64,000 nt of DNA from Lachnospiraceae bacterium V9D3004 (GCA_000621985.1 JHWW01000009.1:62001-126000), one strand, 5' to 3'. Counted from the first letter of the stretch, positions 29,841-39,109 are shown. The notes: generated from the sequence alone by a model not told the origin. Made by a program: numbers and translations.

Positions 29841-31067
29841 TTACAGTTCGACTCCGTTCTTCTTAAGAAGTTCCCTTGCGGATTCAAGCGAATCGATTCC
29901 TGTAAGATTCTTGATCGGAGCAAACTCTTTCTCTCTGTCTACCTCATATGACAGACAGTCCTTAAGAAGATGTATGAGATCAAGAACAAGCATCTCGAAT
30001 TTGTAACCGTTAGGTTCTTCAGGCTTTACCTTGTTGCCGTTCTCATCAATGTGAGGTATCTTCTTCTTTGCCGCATGAACAGGCAGTCTGTCATTCATGA
30101 TCCTGTTAAGCTCGTCTATTCTGAACAGATAATTAAGTATTACGCCAAAGTTGTATAACGGCTCACCCTTATCATTCTTTGAATACATGAGCTCGTCTGT
30201 CATTTCATAATATTCAACTATGGACGGCTTACCGTCTTCAAGACAGAGCACGCCGACCTTCTCTTCAGGATATGCCTTGCTTACGACTTTGGCACCGCCT
30301 ACGCAGCCTGATTCGATAACTGCACCGAGGAAACACGGATCTGCGATCCTTTGCAATACATTGTCCACTGCGAATACATTGAGCCATTCAACGCCAAGTC
30401 CGGTGAATGTCTCTCTGAGTCCCGCATTTACAAATGATGTGTACCATCCGCCGTTACCGTTCGGTGACATTGCGGGCTTACTCTTTTCGGCAAGATATAC
30501 CCTGCCTTCCATATCCGTTGCCGGCGCCATATCCTGAACGAAGAAGAATACATAATCTCCGTTATATCCAAAATAATCGTGTTCCTTAAAGAATGCCACT
30601 GTATCGTCATGGTTAATGTCACTTGTCATTACTGCAAGCGGCACCCATGCATCGGCCTTTTTCACAACTTCCATCAGATTATTGATAAGGCACTCAAATA
30701 TATAGAGCTCTTTTGTGATCCCGACGTTAAATGTTCCCTTGGGCTTATCATAACCAAGCCTCGTACCCTGTCCGCCGGCAAGAAGAATAGTGCCTTCTTT
30801 GCACTGCTTTATGGCTTCGATACCGGTCTTTTCATATTCGTCATGCTTTGCTTCTATCTCTGACAGCCTCACGGCATCAAGAGGTTCAAGCACTCCTCTT
30901 TTTTGCTCAAGCTCCGGATCTTTCAGTATATCGGTAAGTGAAAAATCAATCCTTGATATATTGTTAAGCAACTCTTCTTTTCCGCTTTCATCAAGCTCAT
31001 CATAATATCTCAACAGCTGTGTCTGATTCTTTTCTTTTAACAAACTTTCTATCTCATTATAATTCAT
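29841..31067 (-). CDS. UTP:sugar-1-phosphate uridylyltransferase (UDPGP type 1 family)
   Basis: 408 residues. LLAGGQGTRLGYDKPKGTFN is the nucleotide-binding signature of the eukaryotic-type UDP-glucose/UDP-GlcNAc pyrophosphorylases, and VEYYEMTDE and NGYKFEMLVLD are also conserved. It makes UDP-sugars from UTP and a sugar-1-phosphate; the sugar (Glc, Gal or GlcNAc) cannot be read from these motifs. ATG 31067 has AGGAGA. Cytoplasmic. It lies upstream of nothing obviously linked and downstream of the PHP gene. Confidence 0.88.
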   Translation of the reverse strand: MNYNEIESLLKEKNQTQLLRYYDELDESGKEELLNNISRIDFSLTDILKDPELEQKRGVLEPLDAVRLSEIEAKHDEYEKTGIEAIKQCKEGTILLAGGQGTRLGYDKPKGTFNVGITKELYIFECLINNLMEVVKKADAWVPLAVMTSDINHDDTVAFFKEHDYFGYNGDYVFFFVQDMAPATDMEGRVYLAEKSKPAMSPNGNGGWYTSFVNAGLRETFTGLGVEWLNVFAVDNVLQRIADPCFLGAVIESGCVGGAKVVSKAYPEEKVGVLCLEDGKPSIVEYYEMTDELMYSKNDKGEPLYNFGVILNYLFRIDELNRIMNDRLPVHAAKKKIPHIDENGNKVKPEEPNGYKFEMLVLDLIHLLKDCLSYEVDREKEFAPIKNLTGIDSLESARELLKKNGVEL

Positions 31068-31115
31068 GACTGTTCTCCTTTAATCCTGATTTCCGTCTGT
31101 TATCCCGGAATATTA

Positions 31116-31805
31116 TCACATTACTTCTTCAATGCCTATAACATGGCCTTCTCTGTTCATAACTCTTGTCATGTAATCCTGAATACTAGTAAGTCTTGTA
31201 TCAAATTCCATACCGCCGTTTAGTGCCGGCACACTGTGCACATCCGAACCGCTTGTCATGGGAACTCCGAGATTCTTCGCATAATCATAAGCCTGTTTGT
31301 TGTATATGGGATCAATAGCATTATTGCCTCTGTTGATAACTTCGACCGCATCCATGAATTTGGGAACAAGTCTTACTTCCTGTATATACCATGCCTCCCT
31401 GAACGGATGAGCGTGAACCACCCAGCCTCCGTCAGCTTTTACATGCTTATACTGCTCCTCCATACTCCATGACAGGATATCGCTGTTTGCCAGAAGCCAG
31501 TCTTTTCCAAGTCCGTAAATAAGAAAATCCGTCCCCTGAAAACCCGACTCAATTCCAAAGAACACGTCCATACCGAGCTTGTCGCCCTCCTTCTTGGCAT
31601 TCTCATAACCAAGACAGTACAGATTCACGCGCTCTTCCCACGGAAGATCTTCCGGCACTGTGGTATTGCCGTTAAAGAAATGATCAGTTACTATGATACC
31701 GGCATATCCTGCCTCATAATAACTTCTTACCTGTTCAGCTCCTGTTGCGATTGCACACCTGCTTCCTTCTTTCGTATGAAGGTGTGTCTCATACTTGTAA
31801 CCCAT
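31116..31805 (-). CDS. PHP-domain metal-dependent phosphoesterase
   Basis: 229 residues. The PHP metal ligands are visible: YETHLHTKEGS at the start, TDHFF, HAHPF and TSGSDVHS near the end. PHP proteins hydrolyse phosphoesters (histidinol phosphate, nucleotides, DNA); the substrate is not predicted. ATG with AGGAGAG upstream. Between UDPGP and the U32 peptidase genes, same direction. Confidence 0.85.
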   Translation of the reverse strand: MGYKYETHLHTKEGSRCAIATGAEQVRSYYEAGYAGIIVTDHFFNGNTTVPEDLPWEERVNLYCLGYENAKKEGDKLGMDVFFGIESGFQGTDFLIYGLGKDWLLANSDILSWSMEEQYKHVKADGGWVVHAHPFREAWYIQEVRLVPKFMDAVEVINRGNNAIDPIYNKQAYDYAKNLGVPMTSGSDVHSVPALNGGMEFDTRLTSIQDYMTRVMNREGHVIGIEEVM

Positions 31806-31858
31806 AATTTTTTACTCTCCTGTTTCTGTTTCATTATATCTGTTCAAATTAGTCAGCA

Positions 31859-33088
31859 TTATGTCAAAATCCTCATAATGTCATACTCTCCGAGTTCTTC
31901 ACCGACATCTATGTATATCTTCATGTTCGGATGCGGACAGCTTTCAATGTCCTCTCCTTCATCATTAACCATTCTCTTAACCTTTACTTCCGATATCTCT
32001 CCGGAAGGTTTCATTATCTCGATCACATCACCGACGTTAAACTTATTTTTCTGTATGAATCCGTATAATCCCTCATCATTTTTCCCGTGAATGATCCCAA
32101 GAAATGTATATTCCTTAACGTATGTGTTGGAATCGTATATCTGCGTCTCATGGGTAGGTTTGCCGTAAAAGAACCCGGTTGTAAACTGGCGGTACACGCC
32201 CTTTTTCACTTCAGACAGATAGTAATCTATCCTGCTGTTATACAATTCCTCACTCTCAAAATAATCGTCTATTGCCTGCCTGTAAGCCCTTGCCACCGTG
32301 GCGACATACAGTGCGGTCTTCATTCTTCCTTCAACCTTGTAACTGTTAATTCCTGATTTAACAAGATCCGGAATGTGCTCTATCATGCACAGATCCTTTG
32401 AATTGAATATATATGTTCCTCTCTCATTTTCAAAGACGGGAAGATATTCGCCGGGGCGTTTCTCCTCCATTATGTAGTACTTCCATCTGCAGGGATGCGT
32501 GCATGCTCCGAGATTGGCATCACGTCCCGTAAAATAATTACTTAACAGGCATCTGCCCGAATAAGATATACACATTGCGCCGTGTATGAATGTCTCTATC
32601 TCAAGGTCATCGGGAATATTATCCCTGATCTCCCCGATCTCTTCAATGGATAATTCCCTTGCAGTAACAACCCTCTTTGCACCAAGCTTATGCCAGAACT
32701 TAAATGTATCATAATTCACATTATTGCTCTGTGTACTTATATGTACCTCAATGTCCGGACATATCTCTCTTGCCAGCATGAACACACCGGGATCAGATAT
32801 GATAAGCGCGTCAGGCTTGATCGTATTAAGTTCCACAAAGTAATCCTTCACACCGGAAAGATCACTGTTGTGTGCGGTGATATTGGCAGTAACATATACT
32901 TTCTTTCCATATTCGTGGGCGAATTCCACTCCTTCTTTCATGTCTTCTAGCGAAAAATTCTTTGCTCCTGCCCTCAGTCCGTACATATCTCCACCGATAT
33001 ATACGGCATCTGCCCCATATAAAACGGCTATCTTCAATAATTCAAGACTTCCCGCAGGGATCAGCAATTCCGGTTTTTCATTTTTCAT
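31859..33088 (-). CDS. trhP: U32-family protein TrhP, tRNA uridine 5-hydroxylation
   Basis: 409 residues. The U32 signature is clear: AVYIGGDMYGLRAGAKNFS, MCISYSGRCLLSNY with the conserved cysteines in DANLGACTHPCRW and VEGRMKTALYVA. Family members YrrN/YrrO (TrhP) hydroxylate U34 of tRNAs using prephenate. The gene follows trmR by 13 nt, as in the Bacillus yrrM-yrrN-yrrO order; only one trhP is present here. No extracellular peptidase role is needed to explain it. Confidence 0.9.
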   Translation of the reverse strand: MKNEKPELLIPAGSLELLKIAVLYGADAVYIGGDMYGLRAGAKNFSLEDMKEGVEFAHEYGKKVYVTANITAHNSDLSGVKDYFVELNTIKPDALIISDPGVFMLAREICPDIEVHISTQSNNVNYDTFKFWHKLGAKRVVTARELSIEEIGEIRDNIPDDLEIETFIHGAMCISYSGRCLLSNYFTGRDANLGACTHPCRWKYYIMEEKRPGEYLPVFENERGTYIFNSKDLCMIEHIPDLVKSGINSYKVEGRMKTALYVATVARAYRQAIDDYFESEELYNSRIDYYLSEVKKGVYRQFTTGFFYGKPTHETQIYDSNTYVKEYTFLGIIHGKNDEGLYGFIQKNKFNVGDVIEIMKPSGEISEVKVKRMVNDEGEDIESCPHPNMKIYIDVGEELGEYDIMRILT

Positions 33089-33101
33089 ATATCGGCTCCT
33101 T

Positions 33102-33770
33102 TCATTGTCTCACACTTACCGCCATTCCGTCTCCCACCGGAAGCACTATTGTATTCCACTTATCCGAATGGGTTATATCATATAAAAATTCTCTCATCCT
33201 TGAATGTATGGTCCTGTCTCTTCTGTTAACGGCATATCGCGATTCAAGAAGCATTCCCTCCTGTAATACGTTATCGATGATAACTGTTGCGCCGGGCAGT
33301 GTAAGATCATATATCTTTTTCATATATACCGGATACTGCGCTTTCGCGGCATCCACAAACACAAGATCATAAGTCTTATGTTCATCTGTCAGCTTATCAA
33401 GCACTTCCGCAGCATCACCTTCAAGAAGAGTGATACGACCCGAAGGGTCATATTTTCCGATATTCTCCTTTGCTTCGGCAATTCTTGCGGGAACTTTTTC
33501 TATCGTATCGATTGTTACATCCGGGCTGCATAAAGCCATGTACAGAGCGGAATAACCTACCGCGGTACCGATCTCAAGAATCCTTGATATCCTGTCTTTC
33601 TTAATAATAAACCTCAAAAGCTCACCGGTCTGTCTTCGCATAACAGGAACATGCTCCGACAGAGCATGTTCAAAGAGACGTTCCATATATTCGGGCATAA
33701 CAGGCGACAATGTATCGAGATATACTTCCATGCGCTCATCTGTTACGCTGCCGTTGTATCTGTAATTCAT
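33102..33770 (-). CDS. trmR: SAM-dependent O-methyltransferase, TrmR-like
   Basis: 222 residues. Class I methyltransferase of the caffeoyl-CoA/COMT type: ILEIGTAVGYSALYMAL (SAM motif I), YDLVFVDAAKAQYP and VIIDNVLQEG. In Bacillus the homologue YrrM (TrmR) methylates 5-hydroxyuridine in tRNA to 5-methoxyuridine. The next gene is trhP, which makes the hydroxylated base, so the two act in sequence. The ATG overlaps the stop of the MltG-like gene by 4 nt (ATGA). Confidence 0.85.
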   Translation of the reverse strand: MNYRYNGSVTDERMEVYLDTLSPVMPEYMERLFEHALSEHVPVMRRQTGELLRFIIKKDRISRILEIGTAVGYSALYMALCSPDVTIDTIEKVPARIAEAKENIGKYDPSGRITLLEGDAAEVLDKLTDEHKTYDLVFVDAAKAQYPVYMKKIYDLTLPGATVIIDNVLQEGMLLESRYAVNRRDRTIHSRMREFLYDITHSDKWNTIVLPVGDGMAVSVRQ

Positions 33771-34315
33771 TTTTGTTCTCCCGAATCCTTTCCGGACTCT
33801 TTTCCGGAATCCTTTCCTGCATTATTCGTTCCTGCTGCGGAAACCCCGGGCAAAACCGTTTCCTCTTTGTCTTTATCACTTCCGGTAAGCACCGACATGA
33901 TCTCGGCATAAGTCATGCTTGTATTGAGCTCGTAGCTTCCCGGCTTTATATGCTCGCCACCTTTTCCCGAAGCGGTAAGCTGAGCTCTTATATAAAATGA
34001 GTACCGGTTGACAACAAGCTTTGCTCTCTCAAGTCTGGTTGCAACCTGCATATTCGATTCATTTTCACCGACAACAAAATCAACATCAACTCCGGGAGCT
34101 TCCTGTACTCTTACCTCTCCGAATACCTGATATGAGAAATCATATACAACATCACACAGCTTGGTAATACCAATGATTACCAAAGTATAAAATATAACGC
34201 TGAGCACGATTCCCATAAATACTTTGGCAATACCAAGCATGGTTCTGGTCGCTTTTTTCTCTTTAGCCTTGTTGTCTTTAGCTTTATTATCTTCAGCTTT
34301 TTTATCCTGTGCCAT
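33767..34315 (-). CDS. MltG-like membrane protein, N-terminal region only
   Basis: 182 residues. A Lys/Asp/Glu repeat-rich cytoplasmic start (1-24) is followed by one membrane helix (27-52) and an extracellular domain with IKPGSYELNTSMTYAEIMSVLTG, which matches the LysM-like first domain of MltG transglycosylases. The catalytic YceG domain is missing; the protein ends in a Lys/Ser/Gly/Glu-rich tail. The position in the yrrK-yrzB-yrrL-yrrM order fits mltG (yrrL), so this is likely a shortened relative with a non-catalytic role. Confidence 0.7.
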   Translation of the reverse strand: MAQDKKAEDNKAKDNKAKEKKATRTMLGIAKVFMGIVLSVIFYTLVIIGITKLCDVVYDFSYQVFGEVRVQEAPGVDVDFVVGENESNMQVATRLERAKLVVNRYSFYIRAQLTASGKGGEHIKPGSYELNTSMTYAEIMSVLTGSDKDKEETVLPGVSAAGTNNAGKDSGKESGKDSGEQK

Positions 34316-34344
34316 ATGAATCAGGCCTCCATCACATTACTTAG

Positions 34345-34686
34345 TTACCCGAGAAAATCAAGGTCCATATCTACCAGATTATATATCTTTTCTTTTATCT
34401 TCCACAACAATGTACACAGCTCATCTTCCGTCGCAAGAAAATCTCTGGCCACGTCATGTTGATATATATCACGATATTTTTCTGTCATCTCCTGGCCGTA
34501 GTTGACCCATTCGTCAGCAGACATCGACATCAGCTTCATGTTCTCGATCCTGTATTCGTTAACCCTGTTGTATAATGTCTCATGCTTCTTAAGCTCCTCA
34601 AGCTGAGATAGATATCTGTTATATACCTCGGAATCTTTGAGGGCTTCCGCCAGTTCTTCCGCTTTTGATATTATAAGCTTATCCAC
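34345..34686 (-). CDS. YlbF/YmcA-family protein
   Basis: 113 residues, all helical, with the family pattern ELAEALKDSEVYNRYLSQLEEL and MKLMSMSADEWVNYGQ. In Bacillus the YlbF, YmcA and YaaT proteins form a complex that steers mRNA processing by RNase Y. Start is GTG 34686, with GAGGTG upstream. It lies 36 nt after the RNase J gene, which suggests a link with RNA decay. Confidence 0.85.
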   Translation of the reverse strand: MDKLIISKAEELAEALKDSEVYNRYLSQLEELKKHETLYNRVNEYRIENMKLMSMSADEWVNYGQEMTEKYRDIYQHDVARDFLATEDELCTLLWKIKEKIYNLVDMDLDFLG

Positions 34687-34721
34687 CCTGCTTCACCTCG
34701 CTTCATACTCATTGGGGGGTA

Positions 34722-36392
34722 TCAACACTCCATAATAATCGGCAATATCATCGGGTTTCTCTTGGTCTTCTTGCGAATGAAGTCTCCGAGAGAATCCCTT
34801 ATCTCTATCTTAAGCTTGCCCCAGTCTGTGATGTTCTTGCTGAGGCAGCGATCGATGGCTGCACATACCACTTCTCTTGATTCTTCCATCAGATTCTCGG
34901 ATTCTCTTACATATACGAATCCTCTTGATACTATATCAGGACCGGCAAGTATCTGGTCACTGCCTTTTTCAAGTGTAAGCACGATTATTATAAGTCCGTT
35001 CTCGGACAATAACTGTCTGTCTCTCAATACGATATTGCCGACATCGCCGACTCCAAGACCGTCAACAAGTATTCCCTGGGCTACGACGTTATCCACAACT
35101 TTTCCTTCTTCATCACTGAGTTCAAGTACATTTCCGGACTGTAATATGAATATATTCTTCTTATCAACGCCCATGCTCTTGGCAATCTCCGCATGAGTCA
35201 TAAGATGCCTGTATTCACCGTGAACGGGTATGGCATACTTCGGCTTCGTAAGAGCATATATAAGCTTGATCTCTTCCTGACAGGCATGACCCGATACATG
35301 AGTATCCTGTACGATCACTTCGGCACCAAGCTGCGAGAGCTCATTGATGACCCTTGATACGGACTTCTCATTACCGGGTATCGGAGTTGAGCTGAATATT
35401 ACGATATCACCCGGTTTTATCGAAACCTTCTTATGAATGGAAGCTGCCATCCTTGACAATGCAGCCATGGCCTCTCCCTGACTTCCTGTTGTAATGATAG
35501 CAATCTGGTCATCGGTATAATTCTTCATCTGTTCGATATCAATAAACATTCCGTCGGGAACGTCAAGATATCCCAATTCATTTGCCGTCGTGATTATATT
35601 GATCATGCTCCGGCCTTCGATCACGATCTTCCTCTTGTATCTCTTCGCGGAATTGATTACCTGCTGCACTCTGTCCACATTGGATGCAAATGTAGCAACT
35701 ATTATCCTTCTGTCCGGATTGTCCGCAAATATATTGTCAAATGTTCTTCCAACCGTCCTCTCAGACATCGTAAAGCCGGGTTTCATGACGTTGGTACTGT
35801 CGCACATAAGTGCCAGAACGCCTTTTTTTCCGATCTCCGCTATCCTCTGAAGATCGATCATATCACCGAATACCGGTGTGTAATCCACTTTAAAATCTCC
35901 GGTATGAAATATAACACCGGCCGGCGTTGTTATCGCAAGAGCCGCTGCATCCGCGATACTGTGGTTAGTTCTGACGAACTCAATTCTGAAGTCCCCGAGA
36001 TTAATTGACTGTCCGTAGGATACCACCTTACGCCTTACAGTTTTCATGAGACCATGTTCCTTGAATTTATTTTCAATGATCCCCATTGTGAGCTTTGTTG
36101 CATATATGGGCGCACTGACTTCCTTAAGTACATAAGGGAGCCCTCCGATATGGTCCTCATGACCATGGGTAATAACAAAGCCCTTCAGTTTGTCCTGATT
36201 CTCCTTAAGATATGTCACGTCCGGAATTACCAGGTCGATACCGAGCATATCCTCGTCCGGAAATGACAGACCACAGTCAACCACTACAATACTGGTCTTT
36301 GTCTCAAATGCAGTAATGTTCATTCCTATCTGCTCAAGTCCACCGAGCGGAATGACCTTTACTGACTCACCATATTCTTTTTTTATTCTCAA
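34722..36392 (-). CDS. rnj: ribonuclease J
   Basis: About 556 residues. Metallo-beta-lactamase/beta-CASP core: GGLEQIGMN, the metal motif THGHEDHIGGLPYV, HTGDFK, MCDSTNV and the beta-CASP motifs STPIPGNE and HVSGHA and PVHGEYRH. RNase J has 5'-3' exonuclease and endonuclease activity in mRNA turnover. The likely start is TTG 36392, because GGAGG (36404-36408) is 11 nt upstream; the longer frame to 36410 would start inside that site. The C-terminal domain is intact (TKRNPMILP). Confidence 0.92.
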   Translation of the reverse strand: MRIKKEYGESVKVIPLGGLEQIGMNITAFETKTSIVVVDCGLSFPDEDMLGIDLVIPDVTYLKENQDKLKGFVITHGHEDHIGGLPYVLKEVSAPIYATKLTMGIIENKFKEHGLMKTVRRKVVSYGQSINLGDFRIEFVRTNHSIADAAALAITTPAGVIFHTGDFKVDYTPVFGDMIDLQRIAEIGKKGVLALMCDSTNVMKPGFTMSERTVGRTFDNIFADNPDRRIIVATFASNVDRVQQVINSAKRYKRKIVIEGRSMINIITTANELGYLDVPDGMFIDIEQMKNYTDDQIAIITTGSQGEAMAALSRMAASIHKKVSIKPGDIVIFSSTPIPGNEKSVSRVINELSQLGAEVIVQDTHVSGHACQEEIKLIYALTKPKYAIPVHGEYRHLMTHAEIAKSMGVDKKNIFILQSGNVLELSDEEGKVVDNVVAQGILVDGLGVGDVGNIVLRDRQLLSENGLIIIVLTLEKGSDQILAGPDIVSRGFVYVRESENLMEESREVVCAAIDRCLSKNITDWGKLKIEIRDSLGDFIRKKTKRNPMILPIIMEC

Positions 36393-36500
36393 AATAAAAT
36401 ACACCTCCAAAATCTACTGCATTATACGCATACCCTGCAATAGTTTGTCTTAACTAATGCAACGAACCGCATATAGTACAGAATCGTTATATGTGAATAA

Positions 36501-36761
36501 TTACAATTCGATATCATAATCCTCAAGCATTTCGCTGAATACGCCTGCAATAGCCTTTAATTCCGATTCATCTTCTATAGTCTCGTAATAAACCTCTTCT
36601 TCCCCTGTCTCTACCTGTCTGAATATCCACAGCGATCCTTCGTCTTCGGCTTCTCTTTCGCTTGCAAGAAGATAAGTATTGCCTCCAACCTGAGTCTGTT
36701 CAAGTATATAAAAATCTATCTCTTCTCCATCATCACCGAATATCTTTATCGACTCACGCAT
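36501..36761 (-). CDS. DUF1292-family protein (YrzB type)
   Basis: 86 residues, acidic. IKIFGDDGEEIDFYILEQTQ and YLLASEREAED match the DUF1292/YrzB family of unknown function, which is nearly always found after ruvX. The ATG overlaps the end of ruvX by 8 nt. Cytoplasmic, no membrane segment. Confidence 0.9.
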   Translation of the reverse strand: MRESIKIFGDDGEEIDFYILEQTQVGGNTYLLASEREAEDEGSLWIFRQVETGEEEVYYETIEDESELKAIAGVFSEMLEDYDIEL

Positions 36762-37212
36762 CCTGATCCTCCAATCCTATGTCGCGTTTCAGTCCAAGAC
36801 TGTCAATATATGACTGCAATATAAGTACCGCAGACAATTTATCGATCACTTTCTTTTGTTCTCTCCTGTCATGTATATCAGCTTCTTTTAACACACGCTT
36901 AGCCTGAAGCGAAGTAAGTCTTTCATCCCATAATACAACCTTGAGTCCGGTTCTTGACGTAAGCATACCGGCAAACTCTTCAGCTTTCTTCGCCTGTTCA
37001 CCGACGGAATTATCCATGTTCTTAGGATAACCCAAAACGATCGTATCAACCGAATACTCTTCACAGATACTCTCAATTCCGGCTAATGTCTTCCTTAATG
37101 CATTCTCTTTTGCCCGTGTAAATGTCATAAGACCCTGGGCTGTAATTCCAAGCTCATCACTGACTGCAACTCCCACAGTCTTCGAGCCGTAATCCAATCC
37201 AAGTACCCTCAT
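36754..37212 (-). CDS. ruvX: putative pre-16S rRNA nuclease / Holliday junction resolvase-like RuvX (YqgF)
   Basis: 152 residues. MRVLGLDYGSKTVGVAVSDE, then VLGYPKNMDNSVGEQ and LWDERLTSLQAKR hold the acidic residues of the RNase H-like fold. E. coli YqgF matures the 5' end of 16S rRNA; a Holliday junction role is also proposed. It lies between ireB and DUF1292 genes, the standard Firmicute order. Confidence 0.93.
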   Translation of the reverse strand: MRVLGLDYGSKTVGVAVSDELGITAQGLMTFTRAKENALRKTLAGIESICEEYSVDTIVLGYPKNMDNSVGEQAKKAEEFAGMLTSRTGLKVVLWDERLTSLQAKRVLKEADIHDRREQKKVIDKLSAVLILQSYIDSLGLKRDIGLEDQDA

Positions 37213-37282
37213 ACATACTCCCTGTCATTATATTAACAACTGTTCCGCATTCTGAACATATGTACTCCTACACAGTTGCGGT

Positions 37283-37540
37283 TTACAGATTGTTCTTGAT
37301 ATAATCCTCCAGAAGTACTTCGATTATCTCATCTCTTTCAACTCTCATGATAAGACTTCTGGCATTCTTATGACTGGTAATATATGTCGGATCTCCGGAC
37401 ATGACATATCCAACGATCTGACTTACAGGATTATAGCCCTTTTCCTTCAGTGCTGCATACACGGATTCGATCACATCCGCAACCTCATATTCAGTTTCGT
37501 TCTGAACCTTAAAGAACTGGGTATTATGGATCTCCTGCAT
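37283..37540 (-). CDS. ireB: IreB-family regulatory protein (UPF0297)
   Basis: 85 residues. EVADVIESVYAALKEKGYNP, then QIVGYVMSGDPTYITSHKNA and DEIIEVLLEDYI are the family core. In Enterococcus IreB is phosphorylated by the IreK PASTA kinase and influences antibiotic tolerance. It heads the conserved ireB-ruvX-DUF1292 string. Confidence 0.93.
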   Translation of the reverse strand: MQEIHNTQFFKVQNETEYEVADVIESVYAALKEKGYNPVSQIVGYVMSGDPTYITSHKNARSLIMRVERDEIIEVLLEDYIKNNL

Positions 37541-37610
37541 ATGTTTCCACCACTTTCTGTCTGTTATATCTTAATACTTCTCTATCGGTATTCAAGTATT
37601 ACTTATCCTT

Positions 37611-39068
37611 CTATAATAATATATTGTCATGAATTCCGCAAGGAATAATTTGAACTATCTCCCCTTCGGAAACATCTCCTTCGTTATACGGAACCGCGAT
37701 CTTTACATATCTTTCATTATGTCCGACATGGTATTTTTTGCCGTCTATCTGTACTATCTCTTCAACAAGAACATCCTGCCCTCTGCCTATGAACCGGGAT
37801 ATATACCCTTGTATCAGTTTTTCCGCAAGACTTATAAGCCTGCTGCTCCTCTCATTCATTATCACCGGATCAACCTGCGATGGCATAACCGCTGCTTTTG
37901 TTCCATCTCTCTTAGAATATTTGAATACGTGAATTGCAGCAAAGCCAACATCCCCGGCAAACTTAAGTGTAGTTTCAAACTCTTCATCCGTCTCTCCCGG
38001 GAAACCTACGATTATATCGGTGGTTATTGCGGGATCTTCATAGTATCTCCTTATAATATTGCATGCCTGCATATATTCCGAAGTGGAATATTTTCTGTTC
38101 ATTCTCTTAAGCGTTGCGTCACATCCGCTCTGAAGCGACAGATGAAAATGAGGACATACTTTCTCTATCCCCGACAGGCTCTTAATGAATCCTTCCGTAA
38201 TAATACGTGGTTCCAGAGAACTGAGTCTTATCCTTGCAAGTCCGTCTATTCCAGCCAGTCTTTCTATGAGTTCAAGAAGCGGTTTTCCTCCAAGCTCGGT
38301 AAAATTCCCCGCATCACTCTTATCCACACCGTATGAAGATACGTGAATTCCCGTCAGAACTACCTCTTTTATCCCTTTTGAAACGATCTGCACAGCTTCT
38401 TCGTATACCGAATCCGGATCCCTGCTGTTAAGCTTTCCCCTGACATACGGTATCTTGCAATAACTGCAGAACTGATTACAGCCTTCCTGTATCTTGATGT
38501 ATACTCTTGTACGCTCATTTACTGCGGCATTCTTCGTGTCGGCATCTTCTTTTTCGCTGTCTTTCGTCCCGGAGATGTCCGTTCCTACTTGATCTATTCC
38601 TACTTGTCCTGCTTCGACACGTTCTTTTCCTGCTTGTCCTGCTCCGGCTTGCCCTGAGGTATCACATGCTTTGTTATTGTAGTCATCCTCTGACACTTCA
38701 GGCGCCACACCATACACTCTCATACGTACGGCTTCGTCGATCATATCGAAAGCTTTTTCCTTATCGGCATTACATATTATAATATCGATCGTATCATCTT
38801 CTTTGAGTGTGTCTTTCGCGGCGTCAGCAAAGCATCCCATAGCAACAACTATTGCCGAAGGGTTGAGTCTCTTACCCCTGTGAAGCATCTTTCTCGACTT
38901 TCTGTCGGCAATATTGGTTACCGTACACGTATTTACGACATACACATCCGCTACACTGTCATAGGGAACAACTGTATATCCCGCCTTCTCACACACGGCT
39001 TTAAGTCTCTCGGTTTCATATTGATTGACCTTGCACCCAAGAGTCATAAAAGCTATCCTGCATTTCAT
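37611..39068 (-). CDS. mtaB: tRNA t6A37 methylthiotransferase MtaB
   Basis: 485 residues. N-terminal MTTase domain with Cys12, Cys48 and Cys79 ([4Fe-4S] ligands), radical SAM motif Cys197-x3-Cys201-x2-Cys204 (GCNQFCSYCKIPYVRG), and a C-terminal TRAM-like end. It converts t6A37 to ms2t6A37. Residues about 128-185 are an extra low-complexity segment with 5-residue repeats (GQAGA-like), not present in usual MtaB proteins, between the two Fe-S domains. ATG with AGGAG upstream. Confidence 0.9.
   Translation of the reverse strand: MKCRIAFMTLGCKVNQYETERLKAVCEKAGYTVVPYDSVADVYVVNTCTVTNIADRKSRKMLHRGKRLNPSAIVVAMGCFADAAKDTLKEDDTIDIIICNADKEKAFDMIDEAVRMRVYGVAPEVSEDDYNNKACDTSGQAGAGQAGKERVEAGQVGIDQVGTDISGTKDSEKEDADTKNAAVNERTRVYIKIQEGCNQFCSYCKIPYVRGKLNSRDPDSVYEEAVQIVSKGIKEVVLTGIHVSSYGVDKSDAGNFTELGGKPLLELIERLAGIDGLARIRLSSLEPRIITEGFIKSLSGIEKVCPHFHLSLQSGCDATLKRMNRKYSTSEYMQACNIIRRYYEDPAITTDIIVGFPGETDEEFETTLKFAGDVGFAAIHVFKYSKRDGTKAAVMPSQVDPVIMNERSSRLISLAEKLIQGYISRFIGRGQDVLVEEIVQIDGKKYHVGHNERYVKIAVPYNEGDVSEGEIVQIIPCGIHDNILL
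38571..38663 (-). repeat. 15-bp coding repeats inside mtaB
   Basis: About six 15-bp units coding five residues each (GQAGA, GQAGK, ERVEA, GQVGI, DQVGT, DISGT). They form the extra linker in MtaB. Confidence 0.65.
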
Positions 39069-39109
39069 ATGTTTCAGCTCCTGAACATTTACTAATTTTC
39101 AAATAAAGG

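Noticed and set aside
31859-33088. U32 gene as a secreted collagenase
   Set aside because: No signal peptide, and next to trmR; tRNA modification explains it better.
37629-38336. Plus-strand open frame of 235 codons opposite mtaB
   Set aside because: Antisense to conserved MtaB radical-SAM coding; composition is not protein-like.
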